A stretch of 64,000 bases of DNA from JBMNGO01 sp050949885 (GCA_050949885.1 JBMNGO010000001.1:572181-636180), one strand, 5' to 3'. Shown: positions 23,908 to 33,512, counted from the first letter of the stretch. Notes: a model not told the origin generated them from the sequence alone. Translations and numbers: made by a program.

Positions 23908-23935
23908 TTTTTGTTTTTGTGTGTTCTTGTGTTCC

Positions 23936-24622
23936 TTAAACGTAGCTAAATGTAATTTTTATTTTCCTAGTAGCAGGCTTTGTTTGGATAATATCATTTT
24001 GGGGTACTTTAGGTTTTTCCTGCACCACCGGAAGTTCTTCTGTTAAATAGATGATTTCCAGGGCAGGCTCACCCTCAATCAGTCCCACCCCATAAATAGT
24101 GTAGGTCATGCCCCCCTGAAATGTTATGTTCTTTTGCGCCAAAATTATATCCAGATCACTGGCGCGTCTTAAATTGACATTATAGGTTTCAGGAGTTACC
24201 GATGAATAATCTGAAACTTCCGGATACCCAATGTCGCCGAACGCGCTATTGTCGTTTAAAAACAGGCTCAACCCGGGAGCGTCCGGAGACAGATTGGCAA
24301 AACGGATCCTCGCTTCCTGGGGAGGAACATCGGGGAATGCCTGTAATATTTGCACAGTTGACGGATTCGGCATTATCCCTGTCACTGCCAAATTTATTGC
24401 TTCACTGGGAGGAAGCTCCACTTGGGTATCCAGGATAGGTTCGGTTCTGGTGCCGGCAGCAAAAACCTGAATTCTATTATTGCCCGGTCCTATCGGCAAG
24501 TAGCGGCTGACTTCTGTATAAGCCAGGTTTTCCGCCAGCAGTTCTTCATTAATTAATACGTCCACATTAGATACTCCCGGTAGCGCATGCAAAACTCTGA
24601 TAAAAGAGTTAATTGTAGGCAT
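23936..24622 (-). CDS. DUF4397-domain protein
   Basis: This 228-residue protein has two DUF4397 repeats: INSFIRVLHALPGVSNVDVLI to ~residue 95, and EARIRFANLSPDAPGLSLFLN to ~residue 185. The diagnostic motifs are RVLHA.P...VDV and RFANLSPDAP. The tail ends in a short basic segment (ATRKIKITFSYV). There is no signal peptide, which is unusual since many relatives are exported. Function unknown; the fold is expected to be a beta sandwich. Monocistronic. Confidence 0.85.
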   Translation of the reverse strand: MPTINSFIRVLHALPGVSNVDVLINEELLAENLAYTEVSRYLPIGPGNNRIQVFAAGTRTEPILDTQVELPPSEAINLAVTGIMPNPSTVQILQAFPDVPPQEARIRFANLSPDAPGLSLFLNDNSAFGDIGYPEVSDYSSVTPETYNVNLRRASDLDIILAQKNITFQGGMTYTIYGVGLIEGEPALEIIYLTEELPVVQEKPKVPQNDIIQTKPATRKIKITFSYV

Positions 24623-24792
24623 TTAAATCACATCCTATAACCAAATTTGTTATAGATTATTCGCCAGGAATAATAAAGGTGATTTTTCTACGCAACTTTA
24701 ACCGTTTTGAATCAAGGCACCTGGTAATTGTCGTATAACCCTTAGCCTATTGGTTAAGACTAATACCAAATACTTTTTTGGTGGAAATTTAC

Positions 24793-24894
24793 ATGGAAAA
24801 TGAAATGGGCTTTTTCAGAGGATTATTTGTGGGCATTTTGCTGAGCATTCCCCTATGGGCCACAATCATATTGATCTATGTCTCTTTAAGGTAA
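24793..24894 (+). CDS. Small single-span membrane peptide (33 aa)
   Basis: An ATG at 24793 opens a 33-codon frame: a short polar start (MENEMGFFRG) followed by one hydrophobic span LFVGILLSIPLWATIILIYV and SLR. GGTGG about 9 bases upstream could act as a weak ribosome-binding site. The composition is strongly that of a membrane peptide. The family is not recognised and expression is unproven. Confidence 0.45.
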   Translation: MENEMGFFRGLFVGILLSIPLWATIILIYVSLR

Positions 24895-24897
24895 TGG

Positions 24898-24925
24898 AGA
24901 ATCACGGGGACAGGTATCTCCATAC
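24898..24925 (+). repeat. AATCACGGGGACAG repeat fragment
   Basis: agaatcacggggacaggtat followed by ctccat; a second copy of the 19820 arm. Confidence 0.6.
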
Positions 24926-25087
24926 CAACCATCCATAATAACCATGTTTTACCTATATAGCATCATACCTGCCGATTAACGGAATGATTGCTAAGAGTAA
25001 TAGTCTTTTATAAAACATCAATTTAGGCCTCCCTTTTATTAGTTGATAATAGGTTTCTACTATCTTTGTGAATTCCCTTCCACTGCG

Positions 25088-25136
25088 GTGCGGGGGACAA
25101 GGGACAGAAACAGGGGGACGGTTCTCTTGTGTCCCC
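25088..25136. repeat. GGGGACGGTTCT repeat, imperfect palindrome
   Basis: gggggacaagggacagaaac is followed by the core agggggacggttctcttgtg and tcccc. The outer gggggacaag and cttgtgtcccc arms are inverted. This is another dispersed member of the RAYT-linked family. Confidence 0.65.
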
Positions 25137-25266
25137 TTTGCTTTTAATTGGCAGAATCGGTAGAACTTTTTTCCTAAATAGTCAAAAAATATATACCAAA
25201 CAGTCCACAAAGCGGTATAATTAATACAAGTTTATGTCCACGACAACATTAAGGGGAGGGATTAGC

Positions 25267-25578
25267 ATGGCAGATGCAAATGCAGGTTCCAGGGCATTGG
25301 CTGCTGCTTCGCAGCTGGAGAAGATAGGATTTGTAGATTTTACGGTTGATCTGGTAAAGGGCGTATATCAAGTAATAGTCAACGCTTCCATGGAACAGTT
25401 GGAGGCTTATGCAGAACTGGTTACCAAGGTATCCAAGTCGTTACAGGAATACGAGGATGAAGTGCTGGGACCGGATGAAAAAGATAAGCAAGCAAAAGCG
25501 GAAAACTACATAAAAGAGGTTCTTGGGTTTAAAGAACAGGAAGCTTACACCTTGACAGATGATGTTTCCGCCGAATAA
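25267..25578 (+). CDS. Hypothetical helical protein (103 aa)
   Basis: ATG 25267 with GGGGAGGG ~7 bases upstream fits better than the upstream in-frame start. The protein is acidic and almost wholly helical (SRALAAASQLEKIGFVDFTV, then NASMEQLEAYAELVTKVSKS), with heptad-like spacing that suggests a coiled coil, and it has an acidic tail. A TATAAT box lies at 25216-25221 without a clear -35. I do not recognise a family. The pattern loosely resembles phasin-like or structural helical proteins, but that is not a call. Confidence 0.65.
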   Translation: MADANAGSRALAAASQLEKIGFVDFTVDLVKGVYQVIVNASMEQLEAYAELVTKVSKSLQEYEDEVLGPDEKDKQAKAENYIKEVLGFKEQEAYTLTDDVSAE

Positions 25579-25722
25579 AAGGGAGTGAGTATTCGTATAA
25601 AATTGAGTAATATGTAAACTATCTTATTGAAGACACGGTTACTATTAGCGTGAGGGGGATAGCCAGAACAGCAAAACAATTAAATATTTGTTGACTTCCC
25701 ATAGCACGTTTTACCTAAACTG

Positions 25723-26574
25723 TTATCTGCCTTGGTACTGGGGTTTTCTTTTTTCCAGAAATGCAGTCATACCCTCTTTTTGGTCTTCACTGGCAAATGC
25801 CAGAGAGAATAATGCATTCTCCATTGTTTCCGCACTATATATATCTACGTTGGCAGTATTTTGCAGAGCATATTTGGCCAACCCCAAGGCAACTGGACTG
25901 TGCTTGGCAAATGCTTGGGCCATCTTCAGAGTTTCTTCCATGAGTTTTTCGTCTGGTACTACTTTGTTTACAAGGTTTATTCTCAGCGCTTCTTCGGCAG
26001 AAATTATTTTGCCTGAGAATACCATCTCTTTGGCTTTGGCTATACCAACCAGCCTGGGCAGACGGGATAGTCCGCCTCCTCCAGGGATAATTCCTATGTT
26101 AATTTCAGGTTGGCCGAATTTGCCAGACTCTGCGGCTATCCTGATGTCACAGGCCATGGCCAATTCACATCCACCGCCTAAGCAATGACCCGCAATAGCT
26201 GCTATAATTGGTTTCCTGCATTTTTCCATTCTAAATGTTAGCTCCCATAGAGAAACTCTGTTAAATGTTTCTAGGGCTGAATTCTTAAGTAACGCTGCTA
26301 TATCAGCACCTGCAGCAAATACCTGGGGACCGCCGGTGAGTATTATTACCCTTACTTCTGGGTCATTCTCCAATTTTACTATGGCATCAAAGAGTTCTTG
26401 CCTTAACACAAAGTCTATGGCATTTTTCGCTTGCGGCCGGTTTAAGGTTATTAGGCCAACTTTCTCTTCGGGTTTTATCTCAACAATAATAGTACTGAAT
26501 TCCAATTTCTTTATGATTTGTCTTTGCTGTACGCTTGTGCTCGAAGGTTCGGCAATGACGGTGCCCGGTTCCAT
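25723..26574 (-). CDS. Enoyl-CoA hydratase/isomerase (crotonase), canonical active site
   Basis: This 283-residue crotonase has a ~30-residue N-terminal extension before the fold begins at KVGLITLNRPQAKNAI. The oxyanion-hole segment FAAGADIAAL is present. Both catalytic glutamates are present, in GHCLGGGCELAMACDI and FGQPEINIGIIPGGGG. It therefore looks fully competent for syn-hydration of a 2-enoyl-CoA. It is the last gene of a minus-strand group with a second crotonase, a TAXI-TRAP transporter and a CoA-transferase, which suggests a role in breaking down an imported acid after CoA activation. Confidence 0.9.
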   Translation of the reverse strand: MEPGTVIAEPSSTSVQQRQIIKKLEFSTIIVEIKPEEKVGLITLNRPQAKNAIDFVLRQELFDAIVKLENDPEVRVIILTGGPQVFAAGADIAALLKNSALETFNRVSLWELTFRMEKCRKPIIAAIAGHCLGGGCELAMACDIRIAAESGKFGQPEINIGIIPGGGGLSRLPRLVGIAKAKEMVFSGKIISAEEALRINLVNKVVPDEKLMEETLKMAQAFAKHSPVALGLAKYALQNTANVDIYSAETMENALFSLAFASEDQKEGMTAFLEKRKPQYQGR

Positions 26575-26791
26575 TCACCTCATCCTCTCGAAATTTGATA
26601 CCGGTTGTCGGTTTCTTTCTCCAGATGTGTAATCATACCAGCATTTTCAGGTCTTCAAATTGCACATAAAAGGTTAGGTTTTATTGTTTACTAGTACGAA
26701 AATAATAAATTTGCAGACGATGATTAAATAGATTGTAGAATTATTAGCCTTCACTACTGTGCAAAATAATTCATAACGAAGCTTTATCGCG

Positions 26792-27559
26792 CTACTTTAG
26801 TTTCCAAACTGGTTCTCGTTTCTCAAAAAATGAATCTCTACCTTCTAGCACATCCTCAGAATTCATGATAGGCGGAAACAGTTCTTCCATGATAGATACT
26901 AGCTGCTCGTAATCTAGGTTTTGCCCTTTATAAAACGCTGTCTTAATAGCTCTTACTGACATCGGTCCCAGTTTGCATATTTGGTAAGCTATTTCCTCAG
27001 CACGTTCCATTAGGATTTCTTGTGAAGCTATTTCGTTAATTATCCCCATCTCATATGCTTGTTTTGTTGTAAGCCTTGAACCGGTTAGCATCAAATATAA
27101 AGCATGGCTGCGTAACATGTGTTTGGTAATTAGTGAAGCAAAACTGGTTGGCAAATTAAATCTCGGCTCTGGTAAGGCGAAACTAGTACCTTCTGCGGCA
27201 ATTTTTATATCGCATTCTAATGCCAAATACATTCCGGCCCCTGGTATATAGCCATGTAATGCTCCAATGATTGGCTTACTAACGTCATAAAAATTTGGAC
27301 TAACCCTATTAGTTCCAAATATGACTGAGTCAGCAGGCTTCCAGTTGCCATGCTTTCTTTCAATTTCTTTAAAATCGTACCCACCACAGAATGTATTTCC
27401 GTTTCCTCTTAATATGGCAACCCATGCTTCATCATCATCACGAAACTCTATCCAGGCTTTTATTAACTGGCCAGCCATCTCGGTGTTTATCACATTTCCC
27501 TTTTCCGGACGGTTTAGTGTTATATACGCAATTCGCCCAACTCTATGGTACAAAATCAT
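26792..27559 (-). CDS. Crotonase-family protein lacking the first catalytic Glu
   Basis: This 255-residue crotonase-fold protein has ITLNRPEKGNVIN at the start, the oxyanion-hole motif CGGYDFKEIE, and GALHGYIPGAGMYLALECDI where hydratases read GGGCELAMACD. The first catalytic glutamate position is therefore Tyr. The second, in FALPEPRFNLP, is kept. It may catalyse another crotonase-fold reaction (isomerisation, hydrolysis, decarboxylation, carnitinyl-type dehydration). GGGAGGT precedes the ATG. A ~215-bp gap with no gene separates it from the next crotonase; the TRAP permease gene lies 40 bases upstream. Confidence 0.85.
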   Translation of the reverse strand: MILYHRVGRIAYITLNRPEKGNVINTEMAGQLIKAWIEFRDDDEAWVAILRGNGNTFCGGYDFKEIERKHGNWKPADSVIFGTNRVSPNFYDVSKPIIGALHGYIPGAGMYLALECDIKIAAEGTSFALPEPRFNLPTSFASLITKHMLRSHALYLMLTGSRLTTKQAYEMGIINEIASQEILMERAEEIAYQICKLGPMSVRAIKTAFYKGQNLDYEQLVSIMEELFPPIMNSEDVLEGRDSFFEKREPVWKLK

Positions 27560-27599
27560 CTAATGAACCTCCCTCTAACCTCTACCCATCTTGGAATTT

Positions 27600-29558
27600 T
27601 TATAGTTGCACTGTACTAACTTTACTAATCGATTTTTTTTGAAAATAAGCTAAACCAAATCCTATTGCCATAGCAGTGATTCCTAGTACATCAGTAATAG
27701 TTTCAGGTATTGCTATTGCAGCTCCCCCAATGATAAAAATGAATCTGATCAGATAACCGGAAAAAGCTTTTTTTAATTCCCCAATTACGTATAGATAACC
27801 TGAGATGCCACAGATCAATGATACTATTCCTACTACTACTAAAATAATGTCCATTAGAACAGCTAAGCTAATTCCTTCCTGTAAAATTACTTGAGGAGAG
27901 AGGACAAAAAAGAACGGCAGGAAGTATATAATGATTCCTATTTTTACTGCTTGAAACCCCGTCTTAATTGCGTTGCTACCTGCAATGGAGGCTGCCGTGT
28001 ACGCTCCCAGGGCAACTGGTGGAGTAATATAGGAAAGCATACCCCAGTAAAAGACGAATAGATGCACTCCCATGGGATTCATGCCCAAACTAGTCAGAGC
28101 TGGCACCAATACTACTGCCAAAAAAACATAAGCTGCGGTGACTGTCATTCCAAACCCTAATATAAAACTGGTTAATGCACCTAACAATAAGAGTAATGCT
28201 ACATTGCCTCCAGCTAAAAATACTAATTCCCTTGAGAAAGCCTGAGCCATACCAGTAAGTGAAAGAGCTCCGATTATTAAGCCTACCCCTGTTAATATGG
28301 ATACCAGTTCCAACAAGACTTTTCCATTGTCTATAATAAACTCAAAAATATTGGATATTGTTAAAATAAATTCTCGTTTCACTATTCCACAAGCCAATAA
28401 AACAATAGACGCATAATAAGGAGCCCAGGCTTCTACCTGCAGATAAAACAATAAATACACCAATAACGCTATTGAAAAAAGGTAATACCATCCATTTTTT
28501 AGAGTGGCCCTTAGAGATGGTATTTGTGTTTCATCAGTAATACCTTTTATTCCTTTTATGGCCGCATAACAGTCAACCTGCAGAAAAAGGCTAAAATAAT
28601 ATAAGATTGCCGGTATTGCCGCCGCAATTACAATTTCCACATAAGGCACAGATAGAAAAGAGGCCATTATAAAAGCAGTGGCACCCATTACTGGAGGCAT
28701 AAGTACTCCACCAGTAGATGAGCAGGTCTCAATAGCGGCAGCAGTCTCCGAATCGTATCCGCTTTTCTTCATTGTCGGAATAGTAACAGAACCAGTTGTA
28801 ATAATGTTGGAAATAACGCTTCCGCTTATAGATCCCATAAATGCACTGCTTACAACTGCTACTTTAGCAGGTCCGCCTCTCATTCTGCCCATTAAAGATA
28901 ATGCCAAATCCATAAAAAATTTTCCGCCACCGGTTGCTTGCAGTGTTACTCCAAAAATCAAAAACCCAACTACAAGTTCGGAAAAAACTTTGAGAGGAAG
29001 CCCTATAGCACTCTGTTCGCTTAGAATATGATACTTGGCCGTATCAATTAGATTAAATCCTTGACCCGAGATCCAGGTTGGCATATAAGGTGCAAAAAGA
29101 GGATAAATGGAAAAAATTAGGACTACACCAGCAAGTATTGGGCCTGCCGATCGTCTTAATGCTTCCAATATTAACGCCCACAGAATTATTGATATAATAG
29201 TGGCTAACAAGGGGGCATTAAATTCCCAAGCCGACAATATAATTGTCATGCCATGATATGCAAAATATAATGCGCAAGCAAAGGTTACTATGCATAGTAC
29301 GTTATCATACCACGGGATCTTATTTTTGCTGTTTTTTCCGGCAGGATATACAATAAAACTAAACGGTAACAAAAGTCCTATCAATAAATACAGGTACCTA
29401 TTGTATATAATAGCTTTTCCAAACAGACTAATATGAAATACTTGCATGATTGTTAGTAGTATGACCATGGCCGAAGACAATACAAATAGATACTTATATA
29501 CCTTAGGCAGTTTTCTTGTTTTCGAGTTCTGTTTATCCAGCTCTTTTTCTTGGTTCAT
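27600..29558 (-). CDS. TRAP transporter fused permease (TAXI type, DctQM-like)
   Basis: This 652-residue membrane protein fuses the 4-TM small and 12-TM large TRAP subunits, as is usual for TAXI systems. The large-subunit signature is clear: GGGKFFMDLALSLMGRMRGG, FMGSISGSVISNIITTGSVT, and CSSTGGVLMPPVMGATAFIM, followed by many hydrophobic spans. It imports organic acids with a sodium or proton gradient, using the TAXI binding protein encoded just upstream. It belongs to the minus-strand group with crotonases and a CoA-transferase. That binding protein is frameshifted, so the system may be inactive. Confidence 0.95.
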   Translation of the reverse strand: MNQEKELDKQNSKTRKLPKVYKYLFVLSSAMVILLTIMQVFHISLFGKAIIYNRYLYLLIGLLLPFSFIVYPAGKNSKNKIPWYDNVLCIVTFACALYFAYHGMTIILSAWEFNAPLLATIISIILWALILEALRRSAGPILAGVVLIFSIYPLFAPYMPTWISGQGFNLIDTAKYHILSEQSAIGLPLKVFSELVVGFLIFGVTLQATGGGKFFMDLALSLMGRMRGGPAKVAVVSSAFMGSISGSVISNIITTGSVTIPTMKKSGYDSETAAAIETCSSTGGVLMPPVMGATAFIMASFLSVPYVEIVIAAAIPAILYYFSLFLQVDCYAAIKGIKGITDETQIPSLRATLKNGWYYLFSIALLVYLLFYLQVEAWAPYYASIVLLACGIVKREFILTISNIFEFIIDNGKVLLELVSILTGVGLIIGALSLTGMAQAFSRELVFLAGGNVALLLLLGALTSFILGFGMTVTAAYVFLAVVLVPALTSLGMNPMGVHLFVFYWGMLSYITPPVALGAYTAASIAGSNAIKTGFQAVKIGIIIYFLPFFFVLSPQVILQEGISLAVLMDIILVVVGIVSLICGISGYLYVIGELKKAFSGYLIRFIFIIGGAAIAIPETITDVLGITAMAIGFGLAYFQKKSISKVSTVQL

Positions 29559-29655
29559 TACAATTCATTCCTTTTTTAATTATTACTTTACTGCAATGGG
29601 TTTAGAAGGCATATCAATGCCTTCTAAACCTATGCGCGGGTAAGGAATTGCAAAG

Positions 29656-30821
29656 CTAGTTAATGGTTTCCCACTTTTTAAGCCAGAAACTGCTAAACTC
29701 GTTAGCTTTTATCTGTTTTTCAGCAGCTTCGGTCACTGCTTCATCAAAGGCTTTTTGGAGCTTTTGGCCGCGTTCAATTAATGCATCATTGTATTTCTGG
29801 TCTTCATCGGTCCAAATCCCCAACTCTTTAAAGTATTTTATCGCCCCGTCATGATAGGGTACCTTCCATTGTTTAACCAATCTATCCTCAGTCCATGCAA
29901 CCAAACCTGGATGGGCGTCTTTAAAATCATCGTAGTTTTGCAATATTAATTTGACCATGTTATACACTAATTCCTCGTCAAGATCAGCATAACTGACCAA
30001 CAATGGGTAAGGATAACTTCCTCCCGCCAGCGGCTTCTCAGGAGTTGCATCTACTCCCCTGGTAAAATCATGTGGTAACATATAAGGACAGACTTCCTGA
30101 AGTCTTTTCCATCCTTCTACATCATCAGCAGGCATTGGTAAGAATACTGCTCCCTGAGGCATACCATCCATTTCAATAAAGGTACTAGCATCACTAAATC
30201 CATAACACACATCTACTGTGCCGTCCTTCAATGCACTCATCGAAGCTGTATAGTTAGGGAATTCTATCTTCTGCACATCATCCCAAGTCAAGTTCGCAAA
30301 AGCCAGCGCAGCTGTTGTAGGAACATTAATACCGGGTGCTCCTGTTGACCATGGAACTTTTTTACCTTTTAAGTCATATAATGTCTTTATTCCTGATGAT
30401 TCTTTAGCATATAACCCAGCTCCGGTGTCGGACAGGCCCCCAAATACCATACGAATATCCTGCGGACCCCATTCTGCACTGGAAAATTCCTCTATTCCCT
30501 CAAAAGCTAAGTATACGCCACCTCCGCTGCAAGAAAAAAATGAGCAGTCCCATTTCTAACCGGTGAAAGCCTTGCCATGTCGGTTCCTGAAGGTATTACT
30601 CGCAACGTAATGTCGTTGTTCTTTTTAAGGGCACCAGCAATAGCTGCACTCTGAATGTATGCGGTTCCACCAATGTCATAGGATGTCCAGGTTATTATAT
30701 TGGGCATAGATGATTGATCTGCATTATTGCCGCCACTGCTTGATTGGTTACCACCGCATCCTGTTAGACATAAGATCATAACCAATAAGATAGATAACAG
30801 AATACTCCGTTTTTCTTTCAT
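29656..30821 (-). pseudogene. TAXI-family TRAP substrate-binding lipoprotein, frameshifted
   Basis: Two frames make up one protein. The N-terminal 104 residues (30821-30507) carry a lipoprotein signal with lipobox LTGCGG, then ITWTSYDIGGTAYIQSAAIA and SPVRNGTAHFF typical of TAXI proteins. The rest continues in another frame as GGGVYLAFEGIEEFSSAEWG and on to KKWETIN at 29656. The switch requires one extra base and lies at or next to a 7-base homopolymer (A7 on the plus strand, 30534-30540). It is either a real inactivating deletion or a homopolymer sequencing error. The product would deliver the substrate to the TRAP permease. Confidence 0.88.
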
Positions 30822-30996
30822 GATACCTTTCCCTCCCCTTGCGCTTTGTTAGTTTTTATGCAATCCAAAAATTTTACTACTTTCTTTACCCTCCCTTCGT
30901 TTCTTAGATATATCCTTTTGCTATTCTGAAAATTAAAGGATATTTATAATCTGTTTGGCAGAAGCTTTCATCCTTCATTTATTAACGATAATGAAA

Positions 30997-32215
30997 TCAA
31001 ATTCTATTCGTTCGGGTCCATATTCCATATTTTTGAGCCGCCTTAATTAAGTCATCTCTAAAGTCCGGATGTGCAATCTTTATCAACTTTTCAGCCCTAT
31101 CCCAAACAGGACATCCTTGTATGTAAACCTTTCCGTATTCGGTTACAATGTACATGGGAAATACCCTGGAATCAGTAACTACTGATCCTTGCGGCAAAAA
31201 GGGCACGATCCTCGAAACAACCTGTCCATCTTTCAGTTTTCTTGTTGAAGGCATGCAGAGGAATGACTTTCCACCTTCTGAATAAAATGCGCCCATCATA
31301 AAATCAAGTTGTCCCCCAATTCCTGACACTTGGCGAAAATCGACCATTTCAGAAGAAACTTGACCAAATATGTCAATCATTAAAGCGTTGTTAACTGAAA
31401 CCTGTTTATCATTTAAGGCAATCTGGAAAGGGTTGTTGACTATATCTACAGGGTAGGTCGCACAAAGAGGGTTTAGGTGTAAAAAATCATAAAGCTTTTC
31501 TGATCCAATAGCAAATGTATAAACCATTTTTCTTTTGCCCCAATTTTTATACTTGCCAGTAATTTTTCCGTTTTCAAACAAATCGATATAAGAATCGCAT
31601 ATAAGCTCACTATGTACACCCAGGTCTTTTATGTCACTTTCAGCTATAACTTTTCCAATATAGTTTGCCAATTTGCCCAAACCAAGCTGCAAACAACTGC
31701 CATCTTCAATCTCTTCTACAACGTATTCGGCTATTCTTTTTTCCACATCGCCTGCATCAATGTCATACGGAATGGAAACTAGCGCTTCGTTTGTTCCTTC
31801 TACTACATAATCTACCTCTGATATATGAATCCCTTCTTGTTCCCCACCTAGGCATATGGGGGCCTTGTCATTAGTCTCGACTATTACAATATCAGCTGCA
31901 TCGCAAATAGCCCGCGTGTACGAGCAGGATACTCCAAAGTTAAAGAACCCGTTTTTATCCATTTCTGTGGTAGCAATAAAAGCCACATTTATCGGGGGGT
32001 TTCCCCTTCTAATATGTAGAGGCCAATGCGAATAACAACCGGGGATAAGCTGGGATCTGTCCTCTAACGGTCTTTCAACAAAGCTTTTGAAAGAAGTATT
32101 CCACATTATATTTTCAAATTTGGGTTCTACCAGTGCTACTTCCGGAATGCGAAACGGCGATGATCCTCTGACTTTAACACCAACAAGTTCATCAGCTCTT
32201 TTCGCTAAAGCCCTG
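30997..32215 (-). pseudogene. CoA-transferase (acetyl-CoA hydrolase/4-hydroxybutyrate type), 5' end removed by IS3
   Basis: The readable frame runs from the IS3 boundary to the stop at 30997. It starts mid-protein as VRALAKRADELVGVKV, so ~30-40 N-terminal residues are missing. Family motifs include INVAFIATTEMDKNGFFNFG, CLQLGLGKLANYIG, GVHSELICDSYIDLFENG with the Glu that forms the CoA thioester, and FRQVSGIGGQLDFMMGA. An internal ATG at 32106 gives a 369-residue ORF but is not the native start. The enzyme would activate a carboxylic acid by CoA transfer, fitting the neighbouring transporter and crotonases. Confidence 0.88.
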
Positions 32216-32280
32216 ACCTATACCCGATTTGTCGGACACACAGTAGTTAGGTAAAATAACAACTGTGGAGGGATTAACAA

Positions 32281-32568
32281 ATGGGGAACAAGGGAAAGCG
32301 TTATGACGCGGAATTTAAGGCGGATGCAGCCAGATTGGTGAAAGAAAGCGGCAGATCAGTTGCCAGTGTGGCAAAGGACCTGGGGGTGAATCCCCAAACC
32401 TTGAGAAATTGGCTACGAGATAACAAGAAACAATCTTCTGATAAAGCAAGACTAATTGAGTTGGAAGCTGAATTAAGGGCTGAAAAGCGAAGAACAGCTG
32501 ACTTAGAGGAGACTGTAGCAATATTAAAAAAAGCTGCGGCCATCTTCGCGACAAACAACCGGAAGTAA
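32281..32568 (+). CDS. IS3-family transposase OrfA, copy 1
   Basis: This 95-residue protein has a helix-turn-helix (YDAEFKADAARLVKESGRSV, then VNPQTLRNWLRD) and a C-terminal leucine-zipper-like coiled coil. An A7 run at 32526-32532 (TTA AAA AAA G in frame) is a standard -1 slippery site. The OrfB frame is open from there, so an OrfAB fusion transposase is expected. GGAGGG precedes the ATG. Confidence 0.93.
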   Translation: MGNKGKRYDAEFKADAARLVKESGRSVASVAKDLGVNPQTLRNWLRDNKKQSSDKARLIELEAELRAEKRRTADLEETVAILKKAAAIFATNNRK

Positions 32569-32597
32569 GCTATAAATTTATCAAGGAACACAGCTCC

Positions 32598-33437
32598 GTG
32601 TTTCCGGTTGAGAAGATGTGCCAGGTCCTCGAAGTATCGCGGAGCGGCTATTATGATTGGAAAGACCGGCTCCCAAGCAAACGTAAGCTTGAGAACCAAG
32701 AAATACTTAAAATTGCCCGGAAGAGCTATAAAGAATGCCATGGTATGTGTGGTTTGGATAAACTCCTTGCTGATGTAAGAGAGAAGTTTCCCAACTGTAG
32801 CCGTAAGAGACTCTACGAAATCCAACGGAAAAACAAGTTATATGCCAAACGCAAAAAGAAATTTAAAGTAACAACGAATTCTAATCATAAACTACCAGTA
32901 ACGGAAAATCTTTTAAATCAGAACTTTAAGACGGATAAACCGAATGCCGTATGGGTAACGGATATCAGCTACATATACACCTATGAAGGCTGGCTGTATC
33001 TAGCTATGATAAAAGATATATTCACCAAGGAAATAGTAGGCTGGGCAACGGATAGTAACATGAGAACAGAACTTTGTATTAAAGCCCTGGAAAATGCTGT
33101 GAGGCGGCATAAACCACCCAAGGGAATCATTCACCACTCTGATCGAGGCGTGCAATATTGCAGTAGAGAATACCAGGCAACCCTTAAGAAACACGGAATG
33201 ATCTGCAGTATGAGCCGGAAAGGTAACTGCTATGATAATGCCTGTGCGGAAACGTTCTTCAGTACTATAAAATGCGAGATGCTTTACCATAAACGTTATA
33301 TGACACGGGAGGAGGCCCGCTGGGACATCTTTTGGTATATAGAAGTATTTTACAACCGTAAAAGAAGACACCAAGCGCTGGGATACCTTTCACCAGCTAC
33401 ATTTAGAAAAGGCTATTTAGAGCAAAAGGCGGCTTAA
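32598..33437 (+). CDS. IS3-family transposase OrfB (DDE integrase), copy 1
   Basis: The 279-residue ORF counted from GTG 32598 is normally made as the C-terminal part of OrfAB by -1 frameshifting. The N-terminal part has the HTH_21-like FPVEKMCQVLEVSRSGYYDW. The rve core has the catalytic triad in WVTDISYIY, IIHHSDRGVQY and NACAETFFSTIK with the usual 35-residue D-E spacing, ending in YNRKRRHQALGYLSP. Identical to copies 2 and 3. Confidence 0.93.
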   Translation: MFPVEKMCQVLEVSRSGYYDWKDRLPSKRKLENQEILKIARKSYKECHGMCGLDKLLADVREKFPNCSRKRLYEIQRKNKLYAKRKKKFKVTTNSNHKLPVTENLLNQNFKTDKPNAVWVTDISYIYTYEGWLYLAMIKDIFTKEIVGWATDSNMRTELCIKALENAVRRHKPPKGIIHHSDRGVQYCSREYQATLKKHGMICSMSRKGNCYDNACAETFFSTIKCEMLYHKRYMTREEARWDIFWYIEVFYNRKRRHQALGYLSPATFRKGYLEQKAA

Positions 33438-33512
33438 AAAAGCTAGAATTATGAGATTTTGAGCAAAACTATGATTTAGTAAGAAAACCTAACTCTGGAC
33501 TGTCTGTTTTAT

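Larger units (their letters stand above)
32216..33503 (+). mobile_element. IS3-family insertion sequence, copy 1
   Basis: A 1288-bp core, equal in length in all three copies, starts acctatacccgatttgtcgg and ends aactctggactgt. Inner inverted-repeat sequence (agttaggt next to each end) is visible. Copies 1 and 3 share a further 9 bases (ctgttttat) at the right end that copy 2 lacks, so the true end may lie at 33512. The left flank is a truncated CoA-transferase and the right flank a truncated CPBP protease, two unrelated genes. This is therefore not a simple insertion and probably marks a recombination or deletion junction. Confidence 0.92.

Noticed and set aside
24953..25210. Minus-strand ORF of 85 codons
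   Set aside because: It runs across the GGGGACGGTTCT repeat, has no convincing ribosome-binding site and its residues reflect the repeat.
32301..32825. Antisense ORFs (174, 124 and 79 codons) recurring in each IS3 copy
   Set aside because: They are shadows of OrfA/OrfB and recur only because the element does.
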